Numbered from the stretch's first letter, positions 22,359 to 33,598 are shown. The stretch: DNA of 64,000 nucleotides from Schistocerca nitens (GCF_023898315.1 NC_064622.1:76084387-76148386); one strand, 5' to 3'. The notes: generated from the letters alone by a model not told the origin. Translations and numbers: made by a program.

Positions 22359-22885
22359 AATCAAGGAACCCACGGTTATGGTCGGACAATTGAAGTTCGA
22401 TTACAGGAGACCAATGGGATGCCACAGCCTCACCAAAAATGAAATAAAGCGGAGCTACAGACGTGACATCAGTAAAACTGCAAATCACAACGCACAGCGC
22501 CAAAATCAAAATGAAATGTACAAACTGTAATTCTTTTTAGTGATTAAAAATTGAGCTTTATATTTTTCATTCTGCTTTTGGCGCCGTGTGTTGTGACCTG
22601 CAGTTTTCCTGATTTCACGCTGCGTTTGAAGTGGTGTGGTGTGACATCCCATTGTTCTTTTGTAATGGAATGGGAATGATCGACATAACCGATGAAGAGT
22701 ATGGACATCAGTGGCACAGCATGTGTTAGATTTCATTACGATAGTGGAAGATTTGGAACTGAGAGAGAAGTCAGCCAAGAACATTTTATATTAGTATCGT
22801 TATTCTCAAGAGTCCTACAGAAATTTTTCAATCCTTAACCTTTCGACTACCAGTTTTATTTCAAACATATCGATGTATAGTTATC
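22359..22885. other. Unassigned sequence
   Basis: No element recognised. Two weakly mirrored segments (CAGTAAAACTGCAAATCACAACGCACAGCGCC near 22470 and its rough complement near 22580) suggest a decayed inverted repeat of about 180 bp. Confidence 0.35.
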
Positions 22886-23150
22886 TTGAAACTTTCTGGC
22901 AGATTATAGCAATGTGCTGGACCGAGACTCGAACTCGGGATCTTTGCTTTTTTGCGGGCAAATGCTCTAACCGACTGAGCTACCCCAGCACAATTCAGGA
23001 CCTGTCCCCACAGCTTTACTTCTGTCAGTATCTCCTCTCCTACCTCACAAATTTCACAGCTCTCAAGCGAAAGGCAAGGATCCCGAGTTCGAGTCTCGGT
23101 CTGGTGCACAGCTTTAACCGGCCAGGAAGTTTCATATCAGCGCACACTCT
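22886..23150. mobile_element. Foldback element with tRNA-like arms
   Basis: The arms at 22886-22947 and about 23068-23135 are inverted copies. Both include GACCGAGACTCGAACTCGGG or its complement and end with GAAACTTTCTGGC / GGCCAGGAAGTTTC. The left arm carries a complete tRNA-like sequence on the minus strand (22914-22992); the right arm carries only its 3' half on the plus strand. No coding capacity. Confidence 0.75.
22914..22992 (-). other. tRNA-like cloverleaf in foldback arm
   Basis: On the minus strand, TGTGCTGG pairs perfectly with CCAGCACA (acceptor), GCTC with GAGC (D arm), and CCGAG with CTCGG closing TTCGAGT (T arm). The anticodon stem TTTGC/GCAAA closes an oversized loop (CCGCAAAAAA) without a clear anticodon. 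I therefore call it tRNA-like and not a functional tRNA gene. A box TAGCTCAGTCGG and B box GAGTTCGAGTC are present. Confidence 0.7.
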
Positions 23151-23174
23151 GCTGCAGAGTGAAAATTTCCTTAT

Positions 23175-25520
23175 GGTTATTTTAATTAATGTCTTAGAAG
23201 TAATAATATGAGAAAAATATTTCCTGCCCTTTAGTTTTCCAACGGTTTTGGAGGGGAGGGATAAGACATGCAGAATTATTCGTAAGTATCTCCTAGGTTT
23301 TATCTCCTGGGTTTCAGAAGACGATTGTGAAAAAACCAGAAGACATACTGGAAGTAGACACACATTAGTGGACGGAGTACCTCTCCGAGTTCGTAATTCA
23401 AGCTATAGGGGCTCAATATGGGCTTCGTTTGTGACGTTGCAAGCATCGCTTCGTGAGGGCAAGTCGTGAAAAGATGTATGCGGGGAGACTCGATGGCAGA
23501 CCGTTTTGCGGATAAGCTAAATCGGGTTGCAGGTGCGAACTAATACGAAGAGACAATATGGAGATCAGGATTAATAATGAAACTCGTGGACAGCGTAAGC
23601 TGCAGGTGCAATGTTAATTATAAGAGCTGTGCTAACCATTACTAACCTTCCCTGTTCCAGGGGGGTATTGATATACATCAACAATAAAGACAAGGTCGGA
23701 GGGACAGATGAAGACATAAGCTGAAGATTCAAAGATGTGATGCTATTGGTGTCCTTTTGGTAAATTATTAACGGTTTTCAAAAGTAGTCTTCTGATTTGT
23801 CCAAAAAGAAAATATACAGTCAGTATGTACTGCAGATCTTTACTGACGTCTGTCAAACATATAGGCGTAACGTGGATACGATAAAGTGTCTGACGGTTTA
23901 TCTGCAATCGGTGGTGACGTGCGTGTTCCGAATTGCTAGTGAGAGGCTTAAATTAACGAAAGGATCAGGGAACTAACTGGAGGAATAGACGTAATTATGT
24001 CCGCAATGGACGTGGAATGTGAGTAGGTGGTACATGTAGCCAAACGAATGAATAATACAGATTTTACCGGTTGCGCCGATCTTTAAGCTCCAGTGACAAC
24101 CCAACAATCCCGATAAAATAGCTCCACTTTTAGGAAATATATACAAACGCTATAACAAAAGACTGGAAGTTGTCCCATGTCTCACCAATATACAGGAATA
24201 GGAACGGAAGTTTTATAATGGATGATTCCAGGCAAGTTACAAATAGTTTATTTATCAGTGCTTTTTCCATACAACAAGCTTGTTTTGGCTACAGCGCCAT
24301 TCTGAAGTAAACCTGTAGCTGTTACAGTTAGTGAGTAAACTTTCATTCATAAAAGTTTTACATAAAGGTCAGCTTACAGATGTACTTACGTCTAATTGGA
24401 ACAGACGCCCATATTACATAAGTGAGTAAACTATCGACAGTCTTTGTTGCTAGACGGTTATAACTCACGTAATTTCTATTTGCGTAAATTTTTTTTCTGT
24501 GAGATAATTTTCACAGCTAGATTGACTGGTTATTCTCGTTGATGCTTTATGTTTACAGTGTAAGGTAATCTTTGCTAGTCAGTGACATTAGTTGTGTTTC
24601 TTTGAAATAATTTTGTTATGATTTGTATGTATGATTATCTGTTATTTTCATTTATTGTATGTTTTCATCCGTTCTCGTTTTCCAAAATTTATATATAATA
24701 TCTGTCTGTTCATTGAGAATATAGTTTGGATGATTTTTTTGTGTGCGTATACATCTCTAACTCATCCAAACTGTTCACAGCGTGTCCTTTTGGTATTCTG
24801 TGTAGAATCTGCAATGTATTTTGATATTTTCTGCTTTGGGGCTTTGCATTATAGATGTAGGTAAAAGCTTAATTGGTTGCTGTCGTAATTTATAAAGTGT
24901 CCCTTAAATCTAATTTTGCATTCTCGTCCCTTGTGTCCGATATAGAATTAAGCGCAGTCGTTATACGAAATGTTGTGAATGCCCGTGTCAAATTTTGACG
25001 TATTCTATGCTGCGAGCCTGGGTGAAATGGAAATAAAAGTAATCAGCGGACTTATAGACTTCGATTTGTATATTGATTTTGAAATATATACGTTGTTTCA
25101 CCATTGTGAAATATCGTGAAGATAACTAATGACACGTAACCGGGACGGATTCAGGATTTTTCCTTGTTTTTAAACATAAGCGGCTCTTCATTCATGCAAA
25201 GTAATGAGTGCTGTCGAAAGAGGATCTCAAATTGATCCCAGATTTCTAGATTTCCAAACAGTTTTTGACATCGTCCTTAACAAGTGGCTATGGAGAATCG
25301 TCTCAGTAGCACAACAAGATTCGTGATTTCCTCTTGAAAAAATCGAAGTTCGTAGAACTCAGTGGAGGTCAACTAGTGAAATCAAAGTTATCTCTAGGAT
25401 TTAGCAAACAACCTGAGGCACCCCTTTGCAGACAGCATCGTTTACCCTCTAGTAAAATCAGTAGGAAAAAAATGGAAATGAAGTCCCTTGGTTCTTCACA
25501 GAGCGTAGGGGAACGATGTG
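23175..25520. other. Unassigned, largely AT-rich sequence
   Basis: No family recognised and no open frame above about 77 codons. A possible member of the recurrent hairpin motif (GTTTTGGCTACAGCGCC ... CTGAAG on the plus strand) lies at 24290-24317. Confidence 0.4.
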
Positions 25521-25524
25521 GGAG

Positions 25525-25725
25525 ACCCACACCGCCGTACCAGGCAACGTCCTAGTGGAGGTGGTTTGCCGTTCCCTTCCTCCTACCTTAAGGGGGATGG
25601 ATTATGATGATGATAATGATGATGAAGACAACACTCAGTCATCTCGGGACAGCTGAAAATCCCTGACCCCGCCGGGAATCGAACACGGAAGCAAGAACGC
25701 TACCGGGAGACCACGAGCTGCGGAC
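25525..25725 (-). repeat. tRNA-derived SINE, class IV
   Basis: The minus-strand head starts GTCCGCAGCTCGTGGTC, with a decayed B-box region (GTTCGATTCCCGG degraded in its left half) and GGCGGGGTCAGGGATTTTC. The tail differs from classes I-III: it contains a GAT/ATC trinucleotide run (25601-25627) and GGCAAACCACCTCCACTAGG. A second copy is at 48841-48996. End points are approximate. Confidence 0.7.
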
Positions 25726-25735
25726 TCAAAACTGA

Positions 25736-26974
25736 TTACAATACTATTTAGCAAGGTATCTGCATGTTGCGAAAGGTGTCAGTTGGCCGTAAACAAAAAC
25801 AAAAAAAAAAAAAAAAAAAACAAAAAAAAAAGAGAGTGAGACACTCCACATGAGTATTAAGACAATCGGTTAAATGTCGATGACACGATACAATACAAAA
25901 AGTAAAGGATTGTCGATTCAATTCGGTACCTAGGGATTACAATAATACCTATGGATTACAATAACGAACACATTGCAACCAACATCTATAAAATTGTGTG
26001 AAGGAGGCAAACCAAATGCTGCTATTTATTGGCAGAACACATAGAACGAGCAACAAATCTACTAAAGAGACTGCTTAACTATTACTGTCCGCCCTCTTCT
26101 TTGTACGGGACTCTTACCAGGTGGTATTGACGGAGGACACCGAAAATCTCAAATGACAACCCATTTAGTATTGTTGCAAAGTAGGGGAGAGAAAGCCACG
26201 GATATAATACGCGAGTTGGCGTCCGACAATTGAAACAAAGGGCTCTGAAGTTCTGACGAGACTGTTTCACGAAATGTCAGTCTCCAACTTCCTTCCTCGA
26301 ATGCACGGAAAGATGTAGATTATTATTTTCCCACTGTCAACAAACAGTCTCACAGTGGTTCTATGAACCCTCTGTCAAACACATCTCTTCGTAACGAAAA
26401 ACGCCTTTATTTTCATGAATTGCAGAGTAGTGTTGTTCATGTAGATGTAGAATACAGAATTCGGCACTTTGCAAGAGTTCCATACCTGTGATGACAGGTA
26501 TTTACGTGAATCGAGTACTGCAACATGTCCATCTAAGAAGGAGGGGAGGAGAGTATTGCTTATAAAGTTTGTATAAATCTTCATACAAGCTGTAACGTAT
26601 GTCAGTACAGATACTTTTATATGCAAGTCCTTTTTTTTTCTCTGCATCGAACAGTCTTCCCACAAACACCTCACAAGCTTCATGAGCTCATGTTTTCTGC
26701 ATTCTCGCACTGTAGCAATGAGCAATTACACCTATCATTATAGACTAACCGTTTAGCTTCCATGTGTCCACACTTCAACACGTGACCTGCTGCGCAGAGG
26801 AAAATAGACATTAATGACCTGGTCTCGCCACATGCACTTAAAGGTACTAACCAACATAAAAACATACGAATAGTCGGGAAATGACGTAAATACGGATCTA
26901 TTGTCGTTCAGTGCACCATTCTCAATCACCAATACAAATATCAGCACTTACACCTGTTGCATCCTGTATATGGG
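25736..26974. other. Unassigned sequence with A-rich tract
   Basis: An A-rich tract lies at 25795-25831. The 116-codon minus frame 26375-26725 has no recognisable features. Nothing else assigned. Confidence 0.4.
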
Positions 26975-26984
26975 TGTTACACTT

Positions 26985-27193
26985 AAAAAAAAAAAAATGG
27001 TTCAAATGGCTCTGAGCACTATGGGACTCAACTGCTGAGGTCATTAGTCCCCTAGAACTTAGAACTAGTTAAACCTAACTAACCTAAGGACATCACAAAC
27101 ATCCATGCCCGAGGCAGGATTCGAACCTGCGACCGTAGCGGTCTTGCGGTTCCAGACTGCAGCGCCTTTAACCGCACGGCCACTTCGGCCGGC
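26985..27193 (-). repeat. tRNA-derived SINE, class I
   Basis: Minus strand. A perfect 10-bp duplication tgttacactt flanks it (26975-26984, 27194-27203). Its 3' A-tail lies at 26985-26997. The B box GGTTCGAATCC is intact; the head end is GGCCGAAGTGGCCGTGCGG. Confidence 0.93.
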
Positions 27194-28003
27194 TGTTACA
27201 CTTTAATACCATAGTAGTCATCGATGTTTGTGGTTAACGTGTTAAAAGAGTGATCGCATCGTAATATACCTACAGGAAAAATCACAGCACGAAAAAATAA
27301 GTTGCGCTGACTAGTGAAATTTTGGGAATACATTTGCCTAGGTAAAGTTTTTAAGTGAATAACATTGCAAGATCAGAGGTTAATGTGAGTACGAGATAAG
27401 CCATTGCAAATGTGCAGTGCTGGTACGTTAATAACCGGTGCAACCACCAGTATGTTGAATATAAGCGTGCAAACGTGTGTGCACTGTTGCCGGATGTCAC
27501 TTTGTGGGATGGAGTTCCATGCCTTTTGCACTTGGTCAGTCAATACAGGGACGGTTAATGCCGTTTCTGGATGACACTGGAGGTGCCGTCCGATGATGTG
27601 CCATATGTATTCTATTGGAGACAGATCCGGTGATCGAGCAGATCAAGGCAACACTCTGTAGTGCATGTTGGATTACAACAGCGCTTTGTGGGCGACCGTT
27701 TTCCTATTGGGAAGCACTCCCTAGAATGCTGTTCATGAATGGCAGCACAACAGGGCGAATCACCAGATGTACAAATCTGCAGGCGCTGGGATCACTGGCG
27801 CGATACGGAACCGCACCCCAGACCGTAACTCAAAGTGTAGGTCCAGGCAGACAAGTAGTTTGCAGGCCATGAGCTGGCCTCTTCCTAACCAACACACGGT
27901 CATCAATGTTACCGAGGAAGAAACTGCTTTCATCAGGAAACACAACAGAATGAACTCTGCCTTGACACCACTGTAGTCGCAAACGGCGGTGATTTGGTGT
28001 CAG

Positions 28004-29375
28004 TTATTATCATTATATCTCGTTCGATCTGCCAGATACATTTTACAAAGAACAGATAAGATTAATATAGATCACAATAAACGTTTGGAACTTACAATGT
28101 GGAAACAAATTATATCAGTTATTACATCATAATTATGTCAGGGAAACTACATTATTACGTTAAAAGGAACAAAAATCACATAAATTGAAGACAATTAATT
28201 ACACAGTAACATTAAGATTATGGAGCCATTTCCTGGCATTGTCCGTTAACTTGTGGAGCGACATCAGAGAGCCGCCTCTGAAACCATGAATGTTACAAAC
28301 CAGAAGATAGTCCATTGTTTGTACCTCGCCACAGTCACAACACGAATCGTCTGTATAGCCCCATTTGGTTGTTTGCTGTCTGCATCGTCCAATTCCCGTG
28401 CGAAACCTGTTTAGAGCTGACCAATGTTTCCTGTTGAGATTGAAGCCTTCAACCCTTTTGGTTGGGTCGTGGATAAGGTGATGGTTTTCCACGACGCCTC
28501 TTCTCAGACCCTGCCGTGCATTCTTCCATTCAGCATCGAGACCCTCTGCTCCCAGTGTTCTGCTCCAGACGATAGGTTTCCTGGACTCGAGTCTCGTGGG
28601 TCCTCCCATGTCGGCATGTATGGGTAGCCTTGGGTTTGCTTCAATTTTTTCTACTATGTCCTGGGTTGCTTTCTCTCTACGTATGGAAGCAGGAGCGATG
28701 TTGCCAGCACCGGAAGCCACTCAACGGGGGTTGGCCTGAGAGTGCGGGTGACGGTTCTCAGAGTGGCATTTAGTTGCACATCCACTTTTTTGGCGTGCGG
28801 GCTTCTGCTCCAGAGTCGGGCACAGTATTCTGCAGCGCTATACACCCGTGCCAGTGCAGCAGTTCGTAGAGTGGCAGCATCACAACCCCAAGTGGTGCCT
28901 GCCAGCCTGTTGAGCAGGTTACTTCTCGTCTTTAGCTTTTGGGCAGTATCAGTTAGGTGTTGTCTGAAAGTCATGCTGCGATCTAGCTTAATACCGAGAT
29001 ATTTTGGGAAATTCTCTTGGCTGACAGCTTTACCATTTATAACCAGGCGCAGTTCCCTTCTCGCTTCCTTGTTGTTTAGATGCATGACTGTGCGTACTGT
29101 TTTTGTCACATTGATTTTTAGACGCCATGTGTCATAGTATTTTTTCAGTGTAACTAGATCTTCATTTAGTGTTAATTCCAGGTTTTCAAACGAATTACTT
29201 TGCGCTGTAATAGCTAAATCATCTGCGTAGGCAAATTTATGTGAGTGCAGATCAGGCAAATCTGCTATATAAATGTTGAAGAGTCAGGGAGCTAAGACTG
29301 ATCCTTGCGGAAGACCATTTTTTAGGGTATGGCACTTGCTGGTTTCACCATTTAATTTATGTAAAATGGTAAATA
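28004..29375 (-). mobile_element. 5'-truncated LINE (Jockey/CR1-like group)
   Basis: Inserted into Tc1-B with the 7-bp duplication gtgtcag (27997-28003 and 29376-29382). It is 1.37 kb, minus strand, and starts inside the reverse transcriptase. Its 3' end is A/T-rich (ATAATGATAATAA) and lacks a poly-A. The family differs from the RTE LINEs of this window (YADD rather than FADD, and a terminal Cys-His motif). Confidence 0.88.
28199..29375 (-). pseudogene. Reverse transcriptase C-terminal part of the truncated LINE
   Basis: Reading from the right: KLNGETSKCHTLKNGLPQGS and VLAP, then an in-frame TGA at about 29281. LFNIYIADLP follows, then 28654-29259 with FAYADDLAI (active-site YADD), LKINVTKT, KYLGIKLDRSMTFRQHL and VYSAAEYCARLW. 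A frameshift near 28695 moves to 28199-28720, which holds IAPASIRREKATQD, ALNRFRTGIGRC and the Cys-rich CCDCGEVQTMDYLLVC. The last motif resembles the C-terminal zinc-knuckle-like end of Jockey and related LINE polymerases. One stop and one frameshift make it inactive, in addition to the missing endonuclease half. Confidence 0.88.
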
Positions 29376-29702
29376 GTGTCAGTGGAATGCACGCTACAGG
29401 GCATGTGGTTCGGAACTGTTCTTCAAGTAACCGATTTGTAACAGTTCGTTGCTGCTCAAACTGCTGCTGCAGATTGAAACGACGCGCCAGAGCTATACGC
29501 CGAGCATGTGTCTTCCATCTCACAAGGGAACCTCCCCATCGCACCCCCCTCAGATTTAGTTATAAGTTGGCACAGTGGATAGGCCTTGAAAAACAGATCA
29601 ATCGAGAAAAATGGAAGAAGTTGTGTGGAACCGTGAAAAAAATTAGTAAAATATACAAACTGAGTAGTCCATGCGCAAGATATGCAACATCAAGGACAAC
29701 AC

Positions 29703-29771
29703 GAGCTGAGGAGCGCCGTGGTCCCGTGGTTAGCGTGAGTAGCTACTGAACGAGATGTCCTTGGTTCAAGT
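29703..29771 (+). other. tRNA-like segment in the left arm of the foldback element
   Basis: GTGGTTAGCGTGAG resembles an A box and GGTTCAAGTCT a B box, with about 30 bp between them. GAGG/CCTC could close an acceptor. The right arm carries the mirrored copy at about 30219-30285. A promoter role is not shown. Confidence 0.5.
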
Positions 29772-30367
29772 CTTCCCTCAACTGAAAATTTTACCTTCTT
29801 TATTTTCGCAAAGTTATGATCTGTCCGTTCGTTCATTGACGTCTCTGTTCACTGCAATAAGTTTAGTGTCTGTGTTTTGCGATCGCACCGCAAAACCGTG
29901 CAATTAGTAGACGAAAGGACGTGCCTCTCCAGTGGGAACCGAAAAAATTTGATCGCAAGGTCATAGGTCAACCGATTCTTCCACGGGAAAACACGTCTGA
30001 TTTTTTCTATACGACACTGGTGACGGCATGTGCGTTACATGACAGGAATATGTTGTCGACCCACCTAACTTGTACACTTGGCGAATGGCTAAAAAGATTC
30101 TTCTACCTTGCCCGATTTAGGTTTTCTTGTGGATGTGATAATCACTCCCAAAAAAGTGATGAAAACATAAGAGTTTTGTCACATAAACAAAAAATAAAAA
30201 ATTAAAGTTTTCACTTGAGGGAAGACTTGAACCAAGGACCTCTCCTTACACAGCTGCTCACGCTAACCACTGGAGCATTGCGCTCCTCAGCTCACTTTGT
30301 CCGTGATGTTGCCTATCTTGCACATGGACTACCCAGTTTGTATATTTTGCTTATTTTTTCATAGTTC

Positions 30368-30567
30368 AAAAATGGCTCTGAGCACTATGGGACTCAACTG
30401 CTGTGGTCATAAATCTCCTAGAACTACTTAAACCTAACTAACCTAAGGACAGCACACAACACCCAGCCATCACGAGGCAGAGAAAATCCCTGACCCCGCC
30501 GGGAATCGAACCCGGGAACCCGGGCGTGGGAAGCGAGAACGCTACCGCACGACCACGAGATGCGGCC
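30368..30567 (-). repeat. tRNA-derived SINE, class II, inside foldback arm
   Basis: Minus strand, flanked by tttcatagttc (30357-30367 and 30568-30578). Head CGCATCTCGTGGTCGTGCGG with B box GGGTTCGATTCCCGG. The tail lacks part of the TAAGTTCTAGGGG segment (30418-30425). It disrupts the right arm of the element at 29523-30690. Confidence 0.92.
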
Positions 30568-30830
30568 TTTCATAGTTCCACATAACTTCTTCCTGTTTTC
30601 TCGATTGATCTGTGTTCAGTTTTTCAAGGCCTATCCACTGTGCCAACGTATAGCTAAATCTGAGGGGGGTGCGATGGGGAGGTTCCCTTGTCAGTAGTGC
30701 CAAGTGGTTGTCCGGGGTCGGGTCTTCATGCGACCGTACGTTCTCGTGACCGCCGCTGCCAGCAGTCATGTACGGTGGCTACATTCCAGTCAAGTCTTTC
30801 TGCAATGTCACAGGAACAAACCTACCAACT

Positions 30831-31530
30831 TTCGTTTATGTTGCACAATTCTTTCTAGACGCAGTGATTTTTTCGTCGATGTTTCTGTCCCTGAGAGGAA
30901 ATTAAGAATCTCAGTTGATGTTGTATTATATGTTTCTTGTCGCCACAAACTCCTACATAACTGAGTGCTAAAAACGGAAAGGACATAGCATTACGACACG
31001 TTGGCACCTGCAGCACTTTGAAAATGGCCTTTAAGATCGAAACTGGCCAGTCGTGCGAAATTACGCAAATACGTTTAAACAACAGCCGAAGGGAATGCAT
31101 ATTACGGCAAGAAAAAGGAATAAAAGTGAGATAGTGTTAATACTTTCATCCTTCTTTACCTCCTCTGCATTACTGCAGATGACGTGTCACTGAGCACATT
31201 TGTACTGTGCATGCAGTACACGTGAGGTGCCTAGTTGTTTCCACTGCCCTGTGTGGAATACATAAGTTCTTGTACACTTCACTAACCTGCTGTCTTCATG
31301 ATGATGATGTCCCCAGCGCAGAAAACAGCACGCAGGTCGTGGATTCTTTTTCTTGAGGCTGAAATTAACTTCGCAAGGAACTGCTGCTACGAATAAATTA
31401 TAACTCATTTGTGATGCCACTCGCGTTTTTAATTGATATAGACACGAGGAACTACTCTTGATCACAACGTATTGAACATATCTTTCCACAGTCATTATAT
31501 CTGGCTAAAATAACATGAAATATATCCTGC
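30831..31530. other. Unassigned sequence
   Basis: It may include the unrecognised right end of Tc1-B. A hairpin-motif relative (TTGAAAATGGCC ... GATCGAAACTGG) lies at 31018-31047. No coding features in the frames at 30855-31100 and 31187-31495. Confidence 0.4.
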
Positions 31531-31720
31531 CACAGACAACACGTCTGTCTACTGGAACAGTCAGAACTGGAGAGTAAAATTACATAATCAAATACTACTA
31601 TTACAGACAACATGTCTGTACCTACCGACGGTCGGAACTGTAGTAAATAAAACTGCATGAAACAAATACTGCTATCACAGACAACATGTCTGTCTACTGG
31701 AACGGTCAGAACAGTACAGC
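31531..31720. repeat. Tandem repeat with palindromic core (three units)
   Basis: ACAGACAACATGTCTGT, or one-base variants, starts at 31532, 31603 and 31677, giving a period of about 71-74 bp. The following TCTACTGGAAC(A/G)GTCAGAAC also recurs. The core pairs ACAGACA with TGTCTGT around a 3-base loop. The units are fairly well kept, so the array is not very old. Confidence 0.75.
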
Positions 31721-31729
31721 CGGACTGCC

Positions 31730-32713
31730 CGAGACACTTTGCGCGCCAAGCCACCAAGGCGTGACCCGAACGCCACTGAAGTGCATCGGCAGTAATATCG
31801 TCTGTCCTTAGTTTTAGTAATACTTTGATTTTAATAATTTTGAAATGACTGATTGATAGCTGGCTGTTGAGAGGTGTTTATTTAAAAAAATTAAATAATT
31901 TGAATGACAGGTTTAATTAATAATAGCAACTAAAGTTTAACGGTTTGGCGCCCTACCGCCGAACACAGCAGCCAATCACAGAGCAACAGCATCATGCAGG
32001 CGGTCTTTCTCACGGGAATGGTACCGAATCTAGCATCTGTCATCGGTACCTCATCCCACATTGCGTCATCTCTATGCTTCTTGCATCTCCACTGCCCTGG
32101 GAATAGCTTCCTGGAGCCTAATATGATGGCTGAATAAGCCAGAAATATTACAATATCATTCTCCTTCACCGAATATACGTCTGTGTTACCTGAGGAAAAT
32201 AAACATCCAGGACAGAAGGGTGACGATCCACAGTCGCAAAAATTGAACATGATTACAAAATTATCCGCGCGGAATGGAAATTAGCGCCTTCGGCTTTGCC
32301 TTTCATGAAACATGCGCTCATAAGAACACGTCTGAGCGGCTGGCGCCTCAAGGACAAATCGAGGCGTGTAATTGTGGGAAATATGGTAACGAGTATCGGG
32401 GCCTCGGACGGAGCTGTCGGGCGATTGTTTGCTAATGCGACTTCCGCTTCCCAGCCGGCCGGAGTGTGTCTGGACTCGCTGCGAGATGAGGGAAGCCGAG
32501 CTGAGCGCCATCTGCGCGTCGCCCCCCACACCAGACTACGTGCCGACGCGCGCCTGCGCAGTAGCGGGCGTGCCAAGGTGACGACTCGTCAAATCGTTCC
32601 GTGCCAGCAACTTTCGCAGAAGAATCGTACGCTAACATTTACGTAATTGGATTATTTATTTTGCATGAATGATATTTCCGGCATCTATCTGTACAAAGTT
32701 CTGCATTTCATAG
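31730..32713. other. Unassigned sequence with a GC-rich segment
   Basis: 32270-32610 is GC- and CpG-rich compared with its flanks and is open in several frames on both strands (82-116 codons), none with features. It could be a remnant of a regulatory CpG island or of an unknown element. Confidence 0.4.
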
Positions 32714-32906
32714 TTCAAATGGCTCTGAGCACTATGCGACTTAACTTCTGAGGTCATCAGTCGCCTAGAAATTAGAACTAATTAAACCTTACTAACCTAA
32801 GGACTTCACACACATCCATGCCCGAGGCAGGATTCGAATCTGCGACCGTAGCGGTCGCTCGGTTCCAGACTGTAGCGCCTAGAACCGCACGGCCACTCAG
32901 GCCGGC
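32714..32906 (-). repeat. tRNA-derived SINE, class I
   Basis: Minus strand; GCCGGC head at the right and TTCAAATGG tail at the left. The B box reads GATTCGAATC-type (one change). I could not find a clean target duplication. Confidence 0.88.
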
Positions 32907-32911
32907 TGTTC

Positions 32912-33062
32912 ATTTTATATTATTATCATGATTTCGGTCTTAAGCCATTGTCAATTACAAGAAAGATGCAAACAATTAGACTTTGTTAAGTGGAGTCTAA
33001 TTACATCAAAAATTGTTGTATTTGTTAATGGTTTAAGACCGAAATGATGATACTAATACACA
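32912..33062. mobile_element. Small foldback element
   Basis: ATTATCATGATTTCGGTCTT at 32929-32949 recurs inverted at about 33033-33056 (GTTTAAGACCGAAATGATGAT). The arms are ~40 bp and the whole element ~150 bp, non-coding. It abuts the SINE to its left. Confidence 0.6.
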
Positions 33063-33589
33063 GTAAAGAAAATTTGTTCAGTGAGACGACGGAAGTATCA
33101 TTCGAAGATTATTGAATAGCTCAAAAATATGAAAAGATTATTTTTATTCATTTACTTATCAGATTCTGTGACCAAGTGCCCCAAATCTATTTTGTCAACG
33201 AGTCAGTAAAAATGTTCAGTATATTCATTAGTAAATTTGCTGACGAAAGAATTAAAGGCTTAATAAAAGACGGTAAAACATTCAGAGAGATTATACGAAT
33301 AAACAACATATTACAGAGAATATTTCTAAAGTTACTGCACTATTGTTGAGGGCGCATATCCAAGGAGGAAGTAAGAAAGTAAAAGAAATTTTTTTAATAT
33401 ATAAATGGAATTACTAAAGATATTTTTTTCCGTTCATCCGACACGAGATTGCTCACAAAAACATCAGGGTTGTCCATGCTGGATACTGTTGGAAACGAAA
33501 ACATTCTGTGCTAATTTTGTATTTTCCATAAATGACTCACTTACGTACTGAGAGAACTAACAGAATGAGATGCCTCAAGCAAATGCTGC
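33063..33589. other. Unassigned AT-rich sequence
   Basis: I see no repeat family, open frame or motif here. Confidence 0.4.
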
Positions 33590-33598
33590 AATGTATGC

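Larger units (their letters stand above)
29523..30690. mobile_element. Foldback DNA transposon, ~290-bp inverted arms, TCA target duplication
   Basis: It begins CAAGGGAACCTCCCCATCGC and ends with the complement GCGATGGGGAGGTTCCCTTG. It is flanked by the trinucleotide tca at 29520-29522 and 30691-30693, and removing it restores the Tc1-B sequence. The arms extend about 290 bp (29523-29812 and 30200-30690 without the SINE). Each arm holds a tRNA-like segment. The centre (29813-30200) has a 94-codon open frame without features. No transposase is present, so it is non-autonomous. The superfamily is unresolved: a 3-bp duplication fits some CACTA or Harbinger relatives, but the end sequence is not theirs. 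Confidence 0.85.
27425..30780 (-). pseudogene. Tc1-B transposase pseudogene (three pieces)
   Basis: The 5' piece (about 30691-30780) encodes MTAGSGGHENVRSHEDPTPD. The second piece (29376-29520) continues with HARRIALARRF and TNRLLEEQF, the second DNA-binding helix region. The third piece (27425-28003) encodes the catalytic half in decayed form and ends with GGCTGY-stop. The usual DES and DNARPH blocks are hard to read (near 27930 and 27690), so the enzyme was probably dead before or soon after the insertions. Confidence 0.7.
27265..30830 (-). mobile_element. Tc1-like transposon, family B, split by nested insertions
   Basis: Left part 27265-28003 is the complement of the 3' half of a Tc1 element: the transposase C-terminus, a stop around 27430, and the end near TATACCTACAGG. 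The middle parts are 29376-29522 and 30691 to about 30830. Joining the three parts across the insertions restores one collinear transposase, for example RTVTNRLLEEQF and PVACIPLT from 29376-29480. A truncated LINE (28004-29375) and a foldback element (29523-30690) interrupt it. The right end is not resolved, and 30830 is a minimum. Confidence 0.82.

Noticed and set aside
22914..22992. A genuine tRNA gene
   Set aside because: The acceptor, D and T arms pair, but the anticodon loop is oversized and lacks a proper anticodon, and the sequence lies in a repeat arm.
31531..31720. A CRISPR array
   Set aside because: There are only three units of ~72 bp whose spacers are similar to each other, no cas genes, and the surroundings are eukaryotic transposon DNA.
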